Assembly: GCA_033032865.1 (NCBI GenBank)
Contig: JAWHQI010000028.1
Location: forward strand, 5,909,001-5,973,000
Reading direction: 5' to 3'
DNA: 64,000 bases
Source: Dactylorhiza incarnata
Taxonomy: Eukaryota; Streptophyta; Magnoliopsida; Asparagales; Orchidaceae
Positions 44,781 through 57,138 of the stretch are shown here, one piece after another. The translations under genes and the position numbers were made by a program. How positions within the stretch are numbered: the first letter of the stretch is position 1; every line of letters starts with the position of its first letter. Below the pieces are notes generated by a model. That model searched no databases. It saw only the letters and a program-made list of their open reading frames with translations, and was not told the origin of the DNA.

Positions 44781-46791
44781 GGGTCTGTTTGGGAGAGCTT
44801 TTTAGCTCCTTTCCGTTTTCTGAAAAACGTCACCGCACTTACAAAACCGTTTGGATTGTCTACCGGTGGGAAAAGCAACCGCGGAAAACTCTTTTTTCTC
44901 CTCCTTTTGAAAAGTCATTTGTTTCTTACTTTTCAACCTTTTCGAAAAGCACTTCCTCATCCCGATACAAGGTTAGCGCAATTTTCTCCCGAGCGCAAAA
45001 TTTTCCCCCGTTCGTACATTATTCTGCCCGGTCGAGCATTTCTTCGCCCATGACCGCATTTTAGGCCCGGACGCGAATTTTTCACTCAGTCGCGCAATTT
45101 TTGCCCGGTCGCGCATTTTCCGTCCGGGCGTGCATTTTTCCGACCGAGCGCGCGTTTTTTGCCCGGACGCGCATTTTTTGCCCGGACGCGCATTTTTTGC
45201 CCGGACGCGCATTTCATCACCCGGGCGTGCATTTTTCGCCCGGGCGCGAATTTTATGTCTGACCGCGCATTTTTCGCCCGGGCGCGCATTTTTCGCCTTA
45301 GCGCGCATTTTTTCGCCCGGGAGAGCGCCCGGGAGCACATATTTCGCCCGGGCGAGAATTTTTCTCCCGGGCGTGCATTTTTCGCCCGGGCGCGAATTTT
45401 TCGCCCGGGCACGAATTTTTCGCCCGAGCTGGATTTTTCGCGCGGGCGCGCATTTTTTCGCCCGGGAACGCATTTTTCGCACTGGCGCGCATTTTTCGCC
45501 CGGGCGCGCATTTTTCGCCCGGGCGCGCATTTTTCTCCCGGGCGCCCATTTTTTTGCCCGGGCGCGCATTTTTTTTGCCCGGACGAGTATTTTTCGCCTG
45601 AACGCCCATTTTTTCGTCCGAACGCCCATTTTTTCGCCAGGGCGCCAATTTTTCGCACGGACCAGTATTTTTTGCCCGGGCGGGCATTTTTCGCCCGGAC
45701 AAGTATTTTTCTCCCGGGCCTGCAATTTTTTCCAGAACGTCCATTTTTCGCCAGGGCGCACTTTTTCGCCCAGGTGCGCATTTTTTCGCCCGGGCGCACA
45801 TTTTTCGCACGAGCGCGTTTTTTTTTGCGCGGATGCGTTTTTTTTTGCGTGGGCGCGCAGTTTTCGCTCTGGCGCGCATTTTTCGCCCTAGCCCACATTT
45901 TTCGTCTGGACTCACATTTTTTCGCCCGAGGGCATTTTCTTCCAGGGCCCGCATTTTTCACCCGGGAGCGCATTTTCTTCCCGGGCGCGCATTTTTGCCC
46001 GGGAGCGCATTTTTTGCCCGATCGTGCATTTTTTGCGCCGGCGGCATTTCTTTCGCCTGACCGCTCTTTTTCTACCGGGTGAAAAATGCGCGCCCGGGAG
46101 AAAAAAGAGCGTACGGACGAAAAAATGCGCGCCCGGGCGAAAAATTCTCGCCCTGACAAAAAAGAGCGTCCGGGCGAAAAATGAGAGTCCGAGCGAAAAA
46201 TACGGGTCCGGGAGAAAAATGCGCGCCCAGACGAAAAAATGCGCACCCGGGCGAAAAATACATGCCCGGGCGAAAAAATGCGAGCCCGGGCAAAAAATGG
46301 GCGGGCGAAAATTGCGCGCCCGGGCGAAAAATACTCGTCCGGGCGAAAAATGGGCACTCGGGCGAAAAAATAGGCGTTCGGGCGAAAAATGTGCGTTCGG
46401 ACGAAAAATACGCGCACAGGCGAAAAATGAGAGCAAGGGCTAAAAATGCGCGCCCAGGAGAAAAATGCGCGCTCATGCGAAATATGCGCGCCCGGGCGAA
46501 ATATGCGCGCCCGAGCGAAATATGCACATCCGGGCTAAAAATTCGCGCTCCGGCGCTCATTTTCCCCTGAGCGCGCATTTTTCTGCCCGGGGTTGCATTT
46601 TTAATAAAAAAAGTCATGACAACGGAGATTTACCAAACAGTTTATAAAGTGCTTCTCATTTTTTAATATCTCTGCAAAAGAAGTTCACCCAAACAGATCT
46701 CCTTTTGCAATAGACATTTTCCAAAAGCTCCTTTTCATACCATTCTTTTGCCACCACTCCTGCTTTCTGAAAAGACCTCCCAAACAGACCC
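44781..46791. mobile_element. Harbinger-like MITE (about 2.0 kb) filled by a GC minisatellite
   Basis: Termini GGGTCTGTTTGGGAG (44781-44795) and its exact complement (46777-46791) are flanked by TAA on both sides (44778-44780 and 46792-46794), as in PIF/Harbinger and Tourist-type elements. Subterminal sequence is partly symmetric (AAAAGCTCCTTT-type words). No transposase is present. Almost all of the interior is the 19-bp array described separately. Confidence 0.85.
44974..46600. repeat. 19-bp GC-palindrome minisatellite with two orientation switches
   Basis: The unit is CGCCCGGGCGCGCATTTTT, repeated roughly 80 times with variation. Orientation is forward from 44974 to about 46078, reversed (AAAAATGCGCGCCCGGGCG) from about 46079 to 46555, and forward again to 46600. 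Because 19 is not a multiple of 3 and the unit rarely contains stops, long spurious ORFs arise on both strands, one of 443 codons on the minus strand (45086-46417). The CCCGGG core and CpG density are extreme against the AT-rich surroundings. Confidence 0.93.
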
Positions 46792-46794
46792 TAA

Positions 46795-47024
46795 AAGCCT
46801 GCATCCAGTCCAATGAACCCATCTCGGCCTATATTGAGGCTTGTTAAAGGGAATTTGCATGTGAAATGTGAATGCCATAAGATTGAGGATTTCTACATAT
46901 TAGAAAACTAATAGTTTCCCTCCAAGTGAGTGTTGGTATTCTCAGCCCTAGTTTGTCTATTAGCAGCAATCTTCTTAGCTTAAGAACCGATTATCACAAT
47001 TTTCTCCGGATATGACAATGAACA
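46795..47024. other. Short spacer
   Basis: No feature recognised. Confidence 0.4.
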
Positions 47025-47767
47025 TGGGCGGAAATGTTCGCGGGCACACCCGGGTCCAAAATTTCGGAAAAATAAAATAGAGGTATTAATTTGGGTCCAA
47101 CCAAATACATTTAGGTCTAATTTAGGCACACCTAGGGCACTATTTGGGTTCGAATTTACGAAATATCGAGCGAGCCAGCTCGTCCATCACGCCTGGTTCA
47201 CTGTTGGGTCTTATTTCGATGTTCTCATTTCCGCTAGCCCGCGCATTGTGAAATTCTATCCTTATGATTTTAGTCCATTAGATTTGCAGTTACTTTAAGG
47301 TTAATTGGATATGTACATTCTGGATATGCGATCAACTTACGCATTTTCTCACTTAAAAGGAATTAGTGGACTCGTTCAGAAAATGATTGAGACAAAAAAC
47401 ACGATTACTTTCAGCTTGTTTATCAGCTTTTGAAGTTAGGATGTCTTTTACCTATTGCAACTGCTACTGTTTAAAAAGTGTTCTCGGCAATGAAGATAAT
47501 AAAAAGTCGTTTGCAGAACAGAATGAGAGATGAGCGGGTGAACGATTGTCTAATTGTTTATATTGAGAAGAACATTGTGGAAATCATTACTAATGAGACA
47601 ATCATCGCACGCTATCAAAATATGAGTACTCGAAAAATAGTTTGCTAGTCAGTACGTAATTTGACTTTTATTTTGATTAACTCGTTTTCTTTAATTAAAT
47701 TTTTTTATATAATTAGTTAGTTTTTGTATGGTGTCCGGGTCCAATCGAAATCCTAGTTCCGCCACTG
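47025..47767 (+). pseudogene. hAT element remnant with transposase C-terminus
   Basis: Plus-strand frames read FSHLKGISGLVQKMIETKN, then LPIATATV, FSAMKIIKSRLQNRMRDERV and NDCLIVYIEKNIV (about 47350-47600), the hAT dimerisation region of the TTF-type/ZMYM1-like transposases. Stops and a frameshift break it near 47430 and 47478. The right end TCCTAGTTCCGCCACTG (47751-47767) is the complement of a CAGTGGCGGAACTAGGA terminus. The left end near 47025 (GGGCGGAAA) is a decayed partner. The N-terminal two thirds of the transposase are missing. Confidence 0.82.
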
Positions 47768-48959
47768 ATTATGAATATCCATAGAATGATGAAAATTCCT
47801 TGAAATCGGTCACATATCCCATTGCCTAATTGATCCTTACACTGAATGAGGTGGACACATTAAGTGCCACGTGTCATCCACTAAAACTGCCTGATGGAGG
47901 GAATCAAATCATATCAGACAACACTATTAATGCCCATGTGCATGTTGATGTTTGGAAGGAAGGACCGTAAGTATATCATGAAGCTGATGTTGATGCAGCA
48001 CTGAGGAGCTGAAAATAATACTATGGATATGTAATAAGAATTCTACATTTGCATGTGGTATAATAAAAGATAAGCGAAGTAGTAAAATCCACTATTTAAA
48101 ATAATCGAGCCAAAAGGTAAAACTTCAATGATTTCATAGTCCAACCTAGGCGTGCACAAAAAGCTCGAGCCTGAAAGTCCAACAGGGCTGCCCGGTTAAA
48201 GACCCATCAAGCTAGGGCTAGTTAGCTAGGCCCAAGGCCAAGCCTAGGGGGACTTGAAAGGCCCCTTATTTAGGATGTGACCCAGTATGGAGCCCGACCC
48301 GGACCAAGCCCGGGCACTAGCATGGTGCCTGGCCAAGCTCATACGGGACTAGCAACAACGTGTAGGCGCTGCCCAACTTTACCCAGTTATAATAGTTGCG
48401 CGCTCCACCCAGTTGTAGTGGCGGGTTCTGTCATGGTTAAGTGTTGGGTGGACACCCTCCACTTATTTTGTCCGCTCAACATTGGGTGGTAGAACAAAAT
48501 TACTATTTGGTTGCGCCTACGGGACTGGCTAGTTGGGCCAAGGCCCAGCCAGGCCCAGCCAGGCCCAAAACTGGCCAAGCCCGGCCAATCAGACCCGCAT
48601 ATGCTCCCATTTAAAAGAGACTGATCTGCAAAAGTCAGTCCAAGCAGGCCCGGGCCACACACACGCACACGTAATTTTTTGAACATTACTTAACCCGTGT
48701 TAGGATTCACTTCCATTTAATATGTTTATGTTTTCTCCTTCAAGAAAAGTGATTCAGTTTAAAACAAATAAAGATATTTTAACATGTTGTGAAAACATGC
48801 ATGCGAGTGTTTCAATTAATTAGATTAATTAATTAAAGTTTAATTATGACTATAAAACAAAAGAGAGGAGTTTCTAAATCCCTCATCGGGCACTTCTTCT
48901 CCACTCCGCTTAGCCCGATCCTCCTTATATCGCCTTCGTTAATGAATATCATCGTCGGT
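47768..48959. other. Unassigned spacer with GC-rich island
   Basis: An island at about 48147-48670 is rich in GGCCCAGCCAGGCCC and GCCCGGGCC words and begins near GGCGTGCACAAAAA, a pattern seen in some plant MITEs, but I could not confirm terminal repeats or a duplication. Short ORFs here look like composition effects. The rest is AT-rich. Confidence 0.35.
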
Positions 48960-49290
48960 ACGTGATATTAAAATGCAAAGGTTCTATTATTTCCTTAAGC
49001 TCAAATTTTGTGAGATATCTGAAAGGAGAGGGTAATGTGCAAATAATTACTCTAGAAGGGGGGGGGGGGGGGGGGGTGAATAGAGAAAAATATATATATT
49101 CTTCAATCATTCACAACATATGCCATAGAATTATTTGTTTGTTTTAGCAGCAGAAATAATAAAGTATAGAAATGAACAAACAAAGTTATAGAGATCTATG
49201 CAACCAGAAGACACAAGAGTTTTTATAGAGGGTCCCCCAATTTTGGTGCGTCCCCCTCCTCTACCTCTTAGTAGGATATCCACTACCTAG
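48960..49290. mobile_element. LTR-like fragment, left of the CACTA element
   Basis: A run of 19 G bases (49058-49076) followed by TGAATAGAG resembles, on the other strand, the TTATTCA-poly(C)-TCTAAGG end of the Sirevirus-like LTR. The following CAGCAGAAATAATAAAG and downstream text resemble plant copia LTR tails. The sequence continues beyond the CACTA insertion at 60149. Confidence 0.45.
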
Positions 49291-49309
49291 CACTACTAGA
49301 AAAATGACT

Positions 49310-49580
49310 TTTAGCCACACTTTTTTTTGCCACGGTCAAAAATCGTGGCTAATAGTTAAGTATTAGCCACGGCTTCCTAATTCGTGGCTAATAAGTAAGT
49401 ATTAGCCACGGATGGCAAATTCGTGGCAAAAAAGACAACATTAGCCACGGTTTACCGAATTCGTGGCTAAAAAAATACTATTAGCCACGATTTCCTAATT
49501 CGTGGCTAAAATTTTAGCCACAGTTCTTAGTTCGTGGTCAATACATAAGTATTAGCTACGGTTTTTTGCCGTGGCAAAAA
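49310..49580. repeat. Left subterminal TTAGCCACG array
   Basis: About ten copies of TTAGCCACG or CGTGGCTAA alternate, for example at 49383, 49362 and 49419. By analogy with En/Spm these would bind the tnpA product. Confidence 0.85.
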
Positions 49581-50810
49581 ATTATTATGAGATAATTAAC
49601 AAAAAATTATTATTTAATTTATTCATAACATATGCATAAATATATTAATATTAATTTAGACATTAATTCTCAAATACTTAATAAATTTGTGTCACATGCC
49701 ATTCAATCATGTATACTATACACATCACGTGCTATGAGGAGATCAACAACACTCAATCTAAGAGCAGAACTACTTTCGAATAATTATGTGAAGCTATAAT
49801 ATTGATGAAGCTATAATATTGATGATAGCTAGCAACGATCTCAAACGTCGTGACCTTTATACGAATAATAATTATGATGAATGCATGTGTTCACTATGAA
49901 TATGATCGATGTTATCGAATTGTAATCATACGTAACTTCTAGCGTCGACACATCAGGTAGCTAATATTTGGCTTGTAGTTCAATAATCTCATCAAATTGT
50001 TATCTGCGATCATACCAAGATATTTTTTTTCATATGGAGAATATGATTACATCAATGATCAGGCGCTAGGTGAATGTTCTAAGGAATATATAGTAGGAAC
50101 TGAGTTGCACATGATAACCACAAAAATGACAACATCGATGAGCCAATTAAACGAATTGTACCTAAGATGATTGAGATCTCAGGCTCGTATGAAATGCCCC
50201 TAGCTACGAAGAGTTTTTGGGGGTTCCGAGATCCCAACCTCGTATCATGCTGCCCCTATATGTATAGTTATTGTGGGTTTCACTGCCCAATATCTTATAT
50301 CAAATGCCCCATGTCGAGTTTTCGGGGGTTCCGCTGCCCGGTCAGCGGACGGGGATCAAGGGGGCAGCGCCCCCTGCAGGGTCCGGGGGCAGCGCCCCAG
50401 GCCCAATTTTTTTTTGTATATTAACTACGACCAGCTCCGCACGGGCTTCGCCCGTGCTCGCTAACACTTAGCGGGTTGCGCCCACATTCGACAGTACCCG
50501 GTCGGCGACGGTGGGCTTCGCCCGCAACATACACATATGAGTACTCAAAATGACCGTAAAAAAAATATACATCAATATTTTATAATTATTTATTTCAAAA
50601 ACATTTAATAATTTTGTTGTATCATTTTTTATTTTTCAATAATTGATAAAAAACACTCTTAATAATTTATGGCAACCAACCTAAAAATAATGGAGGGAAA
50701 CTAAAAAATCTCCCCCCCCCCCACAAAATTTACTTAATTATTTCTCATTTTTTTAAGCCAAAACCTATAGGTCAAAACCGAGCCTTTTTTTCCTTTTTCC
50801 TCGGTTTTGC
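49581..50810 (+). other. CACTA 5' non-coding region
   Basis: AT-rich sequence with a GC-rich module at 50320-50520 (see the separate entry) and a C run at 50713-50722. No gene seen. Confidence 0.5.
50338..50404. repeat. GC-rich hairpin module, shared with the copia leader
   Basis: Inverted words GCTGCCCGGTCAGC, GGGGGCAGCGCCCCC and GGGGGCAGCGCCCC occur in series, matching 22965-23012 in order and spacing. A further hairpin, GGGCTTCGCCC, follows at 50442 and 50511. Confidence 0.8.
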
Positions 50811-52083
50811 ATGCAGCCTTCTCGACAGAACGAACCCCGCAAGGCGCGCTCCTTCCTTCTCCGTCGAAATCGCCGATCCTCCTCCTCACCGTCGACTTCA
50901 TCCCCCTTCTCCTCTCCGACGAAGGTCCAGTGGTGCTCCATACTCCTTCTCCTCTCCGGCGAAGGTCTGGCGAAGCCCTATAGCATTGCATACGGCGACC
51001 TAATCGGCCGACCACTGCATTTCGCCGCTCCTTCTTCCTTCTCTCCGACGACGACAGCTAGGATCTTCATCCTCCAACGTTTTCCTTCTCTCCGGCGACA
51101 ACAACGAGGGCTTCTTCCTCCTTCTTGGCCCACCTTCAGTTTAGGTATAAAAAACATTTTGCCCCCTTTTTCATGATTCGATTTTACCTTGCATTGCATA
51201 ACAGGTTGTATGTATTTTGTGGTTGTGTGTTGTGTTTGTGTATGAATGTGTTAACTGTGATGTTGTATGTGTTTTGTGCTTGTGTGTTGTGTTTGTGTAT
51301 TTATGTGTTATGTGGTTGTGTGAGTGTCTTTGATGGCAGACGGGAAAATATGAGACGAGATCAGCATCCCTCCCTCTGGTAGCCTAAATTGACCTATCCT
51401 GAAGGAGAATCAGGTTGTGTACAATTAGTTCCTCCTCACCGTCTTACTTGTTTATGTTGTTTATGTTGTATGTGTATGAATGTGTTGTTGTATGTGTATG
51501 AATGTGTTAACTGTGATTTTTCAAGATCCGATTTTTGTAACAAAAAAGATTTCCTGATGAGTTATAATAATTTGGCAATATTTTTTATAAATGCAAGTAA
51601 AATTAGGTATTATGATGATCTTTAGAGTGAAAGTTCACAGAGAATTCCTACAATAATTTTGCTAATTTTGATATTTTAATTCTGCTAATTATGTGAAGTT
51701 ATAATATCAATGATTAATTTCAATATGTTTTTTAAATAGCAGGTAACAAGATAAGAAGGACTTATCGTTGGTTTTACGGCACTTCTCCGGCTACAGATTG
51801 TGGCATAGGTTTCACTCTCTTCATCTCTATCTCCTTTTACATTCCTATATTCTAGGTGTGCTTTGAGGTATTAGTCAAGTAGTGGCTAAGCGAAGCACGG
51901 TAGACTCTGTGATTGATGTTTGTAGGGGTGCTCCGTAGTATTGGCCGGTAGAGGGTCAAGCGGAGCAAATAGATATTTATTTACTTTGCGTGTACTTTTT
52001 CATGTTTTACTGATTTCTAATTTAAAATCCCCCCTGTAAATCACTTATTATGAGCTTCTATGTAGGTTACTTGAGCATATAAC
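50811..52083 (+). other. Transposase 5' leader with probable introns
   Basis: A CT-rich stretch with repeated CTCTCCG(A/G)CGA words (50870-51110) looks like a 5' untranslated exon. TG-rich imperfect repeats follow (51200-51510). Acceptor-like TTTAAATAGCAG at about 51733-51744 suggests a spliced leader. Two similar sentences (GTATT-AG-CA-GTAG-GG, near 51869 and 51938) form a small duplication. Confidence 0.5.
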
Positions 52084-55000
52084 ATGGATAAAAGTTGGAT
52101 TGATTTGCAAAATAGAACTTCAGATGAATATATTAAGGGTGTTGACAAGTTTTTGGATTATGCTTATCAAAATAAGTCAAGTGATTTTGAGACTAGGATT
52201 TACTGTCCTTGCAAGAAATGTACCAACCGTTATCTTGTAGAGAGAATTGTTGCACATGAGCATATAATTATTCATGGGTTTCAAAAAAAGTACAAGACAT
52301 GGAGTTTTCATGGGGAGTTATGTCATTCACAAAATTATAGTGGAGATTGCTCAATTAATCATCATTTAAATTTGAGTGATGATATGATTGGAATGATACA
52401 TGAGGCAGCTGGCATTCCTGTAATTGATGCTAGCTTGCATGAAGATCCACATACATCAAATAATCCAATAGATGATTTCACAGAAGGGGATGTCAAATTT
52501 AGAAAACTTGTTGAAGATGCAGAGTCTCCATTGTACCCTGATTGTGCTAAATATACATCACTGTCTTTTATGGTTAGGTTACTACACGGGAAAACAATGT
52601 ATGGATGGACAGATGTATCATTCACTTGGTTGTTAGAAACTCTTATTGATGCGTTTCCCAACATAAAACTACCAAAATCTTATTATGAAGCTCAGAAAAT
52701 CACTAAAGACTTGGGGTTTTCTTACGAGACTTGGGATGCATGCCCTAACAATTGTATGTTATTCAGAGGAAATGATTTGTCACTTGATAAATGTGAGATA
52801 TGTGGGGAATCAAGATATAAAAAACCTAGTGAAAGCTCAGGTAATGTAGAGTGCACAACTACAAAAATTGCTTCAAAACAAGCAAGATACTTTCCTATTA
52901 AGTCAAGGTTAAAAAGGTTATTCATGTCATCGAAAATGGCACATTTCATGCGATGGCATATAGAAGAACGCATAGATGATGGGATCATGCGACACCCTGC
53001 AGACACTCCTCAATGGAAAAAATTTGATAATGATTTTCCTGAATTTGCAGCTGAGTATCGCAATGTTAGACTTGGTTTGGCATCTGATGGATTTAATCCT
53101 TTTAGAACCATGTCTATTGCTCATAGCACATGGCCGGTTGTTTTAATGCCTTATAATTTACCACCATGGATGTGTATGACACAAGCTTTTCTCTTTCTTG
53201 TTGTGTTAATTGATGGACCAAAGGGGCCAGGTAATAAGATAGATGCTTATCTACAACCGTTGATTGAAGAGTTGAATGAACTGTGGAGTTATGGTATGAT
53301 AACATATGATGCATCAAAGAATCAAATGTTTACACTTCGTGCTGCACTACTTTGGACAATTAATGACTATCCAGCATATTCCAATTTATCAGGATGGAGT
53401 ACAAAAGGTAAATGTGCTTGTGCAAATTGTAATCACCAAACTAGATCACATTGGTTGTCAAATGGTAGAAAATTTTGTTACTTGGGTCATCGTCGTTGGT
53501 TACCTTGTGGGCACAGGTTTCGAAGAGATAAGGTATCTTTTGATGGACATCGAGAGTTTGAAGATAAGCCTCATAATTTAAAGGAAAGTGACATTTTAGC
53601 ACAGTTGGATGGCGTACTTACTGAGTACAAGAAAGATGACCTTAAGAAAAGGAAGAGAGAAGAGCATAACCGAGTAAGTAATATTGGTAAAAAACCTGGT
53701 TGGAAAAAAAAGAGTATCTTTTTTGAATTGCCATATTGGGGGTCTCTTCAAGTACGACATTCCATCGATGTGATGCACCAAGAGAAAAATGTAGGAGAAA
53801 ATTTGTTATATACCATATTAGGCATTACAGGGAAATCAAAGGATGGATTGAAGGCAAGACAAAATTTAAAGGTTATGGGTATTCGCACTATGTTGCACCT
53901 ACAACTACTTGCATCTGGCAAGACTTTATTGTATCCAGCTCGCTTTACAATGGATAAAACACATCAAGATATCTTTTTAAGAGTGTTGAAAAGCATCAAA
54001 GTGCCCGATGGTTATGCTTCAAATATTTCGCGATGTGTTCATTTGAAAGAGTGAAATATTTGGGGTCTTAAAAGTCATGACATGCATATAATTATGCAAC
54101 AATTCCTTCCAATAGCCATTAGAAAAGCTCTACCGATAGACGTTGTGAAGGTATTTATTGAGTTATCCAATTTCTATAGACAATTGTGCTCCAAAAGTAA
54201 CAAAGTAATTGACTTAAGGTCCTTGCAAGAACGTATTGTTCTCACACTATGTCATCTCGAGAAGATTTTTCCACCAGCATTTTTTGATATTATGGAGCAT
54301 CTAACTATACATTTAGCTGAAGAAGCTGCCATTGCTGGCCCGGTCCAATTTCGATGGATGTATCACATTGAAAGGTAATGATGTTTGCTTGTATTTGACA
54401 ATATTCTACCTTCTTTTATTAACATAATGTGTATTTTAATTTAGGTATCTACTTACTCTTAAGAGATATGTACGTAATCGTGCTCATCCCGAAGGTTCTA
54501 TTGCTAAAGGCTATCTTATGGAAGAATGCATGAATTTCTGCGAGAGATACCTAGATGGAGTGGAAACAAAGTCTAATCGCCCAAGTAGAAATAATGATGG
54601 AAGTTATGTTTCTGGTCATCCTTTCAAGAGAGGCAAAAAGTTGCTTCTTGATGAAATTACATTGACACAAATGCATCGCCATGTTCTTTTCAACACAGAT
54701 GCAATCACCATATTTCTAGAGTGAGTTTCTAGAAATTATTCAAGTTTAATATCTTTTGTATTAGTTGTTTATGATGGTGAAATTTATTATAGGAAACACA
54801 TTGAATCACTAAGAAAAGATTTTCCTCAAGCAACCAAAAATCAAATTGACAAGCTTCATAATGAATCTTTTCATTTATGGTTCAAACAACATGTGAGTAT
54901 ATTCAACAATATTTTTATTAAAGCATTATGATTATCTATAAAATTATTTAACTACTTATGTAGGTCAAATCCAGCGATATCAATATATCAGAGGAAATTA

Positions 55001-55665
55001 AGCATCTTAGTGAAGGGCCAAGTGATTGGTCATGGAGATATAATGGATATTTTATCAATGGATTCCGTTTTCGTACAAAGTACATGGATAGTAGAAGAAA
55101 TACACAAAATAGTGGTGTGATGCTCAAACCAAACACTATGAGCTATGCTAGTTCAAAGGATAAGAACCCTCGTATTGGAGGTGTCACTTATTATGGGAAG
55201 CTAACTGATATTTTTGAGATTCATTATACTAATGAATTCAAGTATATCTTATTTAAATGTGATTGGATTGATCCTCAGGTAGGTAAAAAGGTTGATGAGT
55301 TTAATTTCACCCTTGTAAACTTCAATCATTTCTTGTACAAGCATAACAAGCTGGCAGATGAGCCATTTATATTAGCCACTCAAGCAGAGCAGGTGTGTTA
55401 TGTCAAAGATCCTTTAGAGCTCGATTGGGAAGTTGTTATGCAGTTGACAATTCGAGATTCATTTGATATGTACTCCAAGGATTCAGCCCATGTTTCTCGG
55501 CTTGTGCCTCAAGTTGAACCACTAAGCCAACAAGAATTAGATGATAGAATATATGTGCGTGATGATGATGTTCATTGGGTTAGAGATGGAGTTGATGGTG
55601 TCTTAGTTGATGATGCACAACTGGATGTTGATAATGACATTGATAATGACATAATTGAAGATTAA
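52084..55665 (+). pseudogene. TNP2-type (tnpD-like) CACTA transposase, four exons, one in-frame stop
   Basis: Exons 52084-54374, 54445-54720, 54793-54892 and 54964-55665 have GT-AG borders and compatible phases, giving 1122 codons. Domains in order: transposase-associated region (about residues 3-78, with CPCKKCTNRY), TNP2 core (about 268-450, with ARYFPIKSRLKRLF, LASDGFNPF and CACANCN), DUF4218 (about 660-770, with SHDMHIIMQQFLPIAIRK) and DUF4216 (about 960-1035, with GVTYYGKLTDIFEI). A TGA at 54052-54054 falls between HLKE and NIWGLKSHD; CGA to TGA deamination is plausible. No other lesion was found. It would cut and paste the element by binding its ends. It may be only recently inactivated or read through. 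Confidence 0.93.
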
Positions 55666-56290
55666 ATGTTCTTCCTGCATTTCAAATTCAACACCCACAT
55701 TTTCCAGAAACAGTTCATAAAATGAAAACTGAATTTTAGTACCACGCTACAGTCATCCAAGAATCCAGTCCATGGATTCAGAGCTTTTCCCTTTGATTCC
55801 TCGATTCCAGTCACAGTCCAGCCCTATTTCTGCCTCTGGACAGCAGCCACTACCTCCGGGAACATCGAATTTCCGTGCTACGGCTTCCCCTTACTTCGTG
55901 AGTATTATTTTGTAATGTAAATCTTGTTCTCTACATTTATTTATGTGATCTGTTTCCAAAAATCTATGCATTTTTTTGTGGTTACCACTTATCTTTCAGA
56001 CGAGTCCCCAAATCTAGTCTTTTAGATCTCTACACAAACAAAGTTGATTAAATACTCTGGGCGCAGCTTTCCTCTGTGAAGAGATTGAAGATTAGGAGCA
56101 TTTTTACTGCTACTGATGCCTTGTTTAGGCATGGCTATTGCTATGGATCCATCTTTATGACATTGCCGATACTATAAGTCTATAATTATCAAAATTGGTT
56201 GATGATACTATTATTTATTACTCATCAAACTTTTTGTACAACAAATCATAAATAAAATGTTTGTTTTGTCCAATCTGGAGAGCAAAGAAA
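55666..56290 (+). other. Intergenic spacer within CACTA
   Basis: Contains T-rich text and possible polyadenylation words. No ORF of note. Confidence 0.45.
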
Positions 56291-56399
56291 AGGATGAATT
56301 GAATATCTAGTGGTGAGAGACATCCTGTTATCAATGCATTTAAACTATGTATGTGTGTTTCCAATGCTTTCAAGTGTTCTTCAAATGATTCAGGCCTCT

Positions 56400-57080
56400 C
56401 CCAAGAAGTTACTTCATCTAATGATATTGATCTTTCAATCTCTCTCCTTATACGTAAATGTCATTGCACTAATCCTCGATATCCTATTACTAACTATATT
56501 TCTTCTGAATCCCTATCACCTCATATTTCATGCATTTGTCTTCAAATTATCATCTCATATAGTTCCCACATGACTATCTGAGGCTTTACCTAAGCCCGAA
56601 TGAAAAGCGTATGTGTAAAGAGATGAATGCATTGGAAAGAAATGAGACCTGTGGGTTAGTCCCATTGCCTCCAAATAAAAGTATAGTTGTCTGAAGATGA
56701 GTTTATGCTATCAAAACAAATTTGTATGGGTCAATTAGTTGGTTTAAAGCCTGGCTTGTGGCTAAGGGATACAACCAAACATATGGAGTTGATTATAAGG
56801 AAACTTTTTCTCTAGTTGAAAAAATTACATTGATCCGATTGCTTCTCTCTATGGCCACAAACATAGAGTAGCTAGCATATGTTTTGTTGCGATTTTTTTT
56901 GGGGGTGGGATGTGGGAGGTAAAGTAAATTAGATTCTAGGGCCATTATATATATGTTCTCATGATACTTTAGGTTCCAAAAAGGGTACATGTATTACAAT
57001 CCTCAATTGAAAAGGAACTTTGTGTATCAGGATGTTACATTCTTGGGAAGACATGTATTCTTGTTTTTCCTCTCAACCAA
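56400..57080 (+). pseudogene. Shuffled copia pol fragments inside CACTA
   Basis: The first piece (about 56440-56880) holds PRYPITNYISSESLSPH, MNALERNETCGLVPLP and WLVAKGYNQTYGVDYKETFS, the pre-RT and RT start of copia. The second piece (about 56975-57065) holds KGYMYYNPQLKRNFVYQDVT, the integrase C-terminus, which normally precedes RT. The order is reversed, so at least one rearrangement occurred. Stops are frequent. It is unrelated in sequence detail to the copia element at 15740-31978. Confidence 0.8.
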
Positions 57081-57138
57081 AAACCAACCTCAATGAATTT
57101 CACTGCTAACTCCCGTTTATCGTACCAAGTACCAACGT

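Noticed and set aside
45086..46417. A 443-codon minus-strand ORF and several long plus-strand ORFs rich in Arg, Ala, Lys and Phe
   Set aside because: They lie wholly in the 19-bp array, occur on both strands and several frames, and repeat a 19-residue peptide, as expected of a repeat without stops.
47220..47660. A functional hAT transposase
   Set aside because: Only the C-terminal dimerisation part remains, with stops and a frameshift.
48147..48680. A MITE with GGCCCAGCC-rich interior
   Set aside because: I could not find matching terminal inverted repeats or a target duplication, so I left it unassigned.
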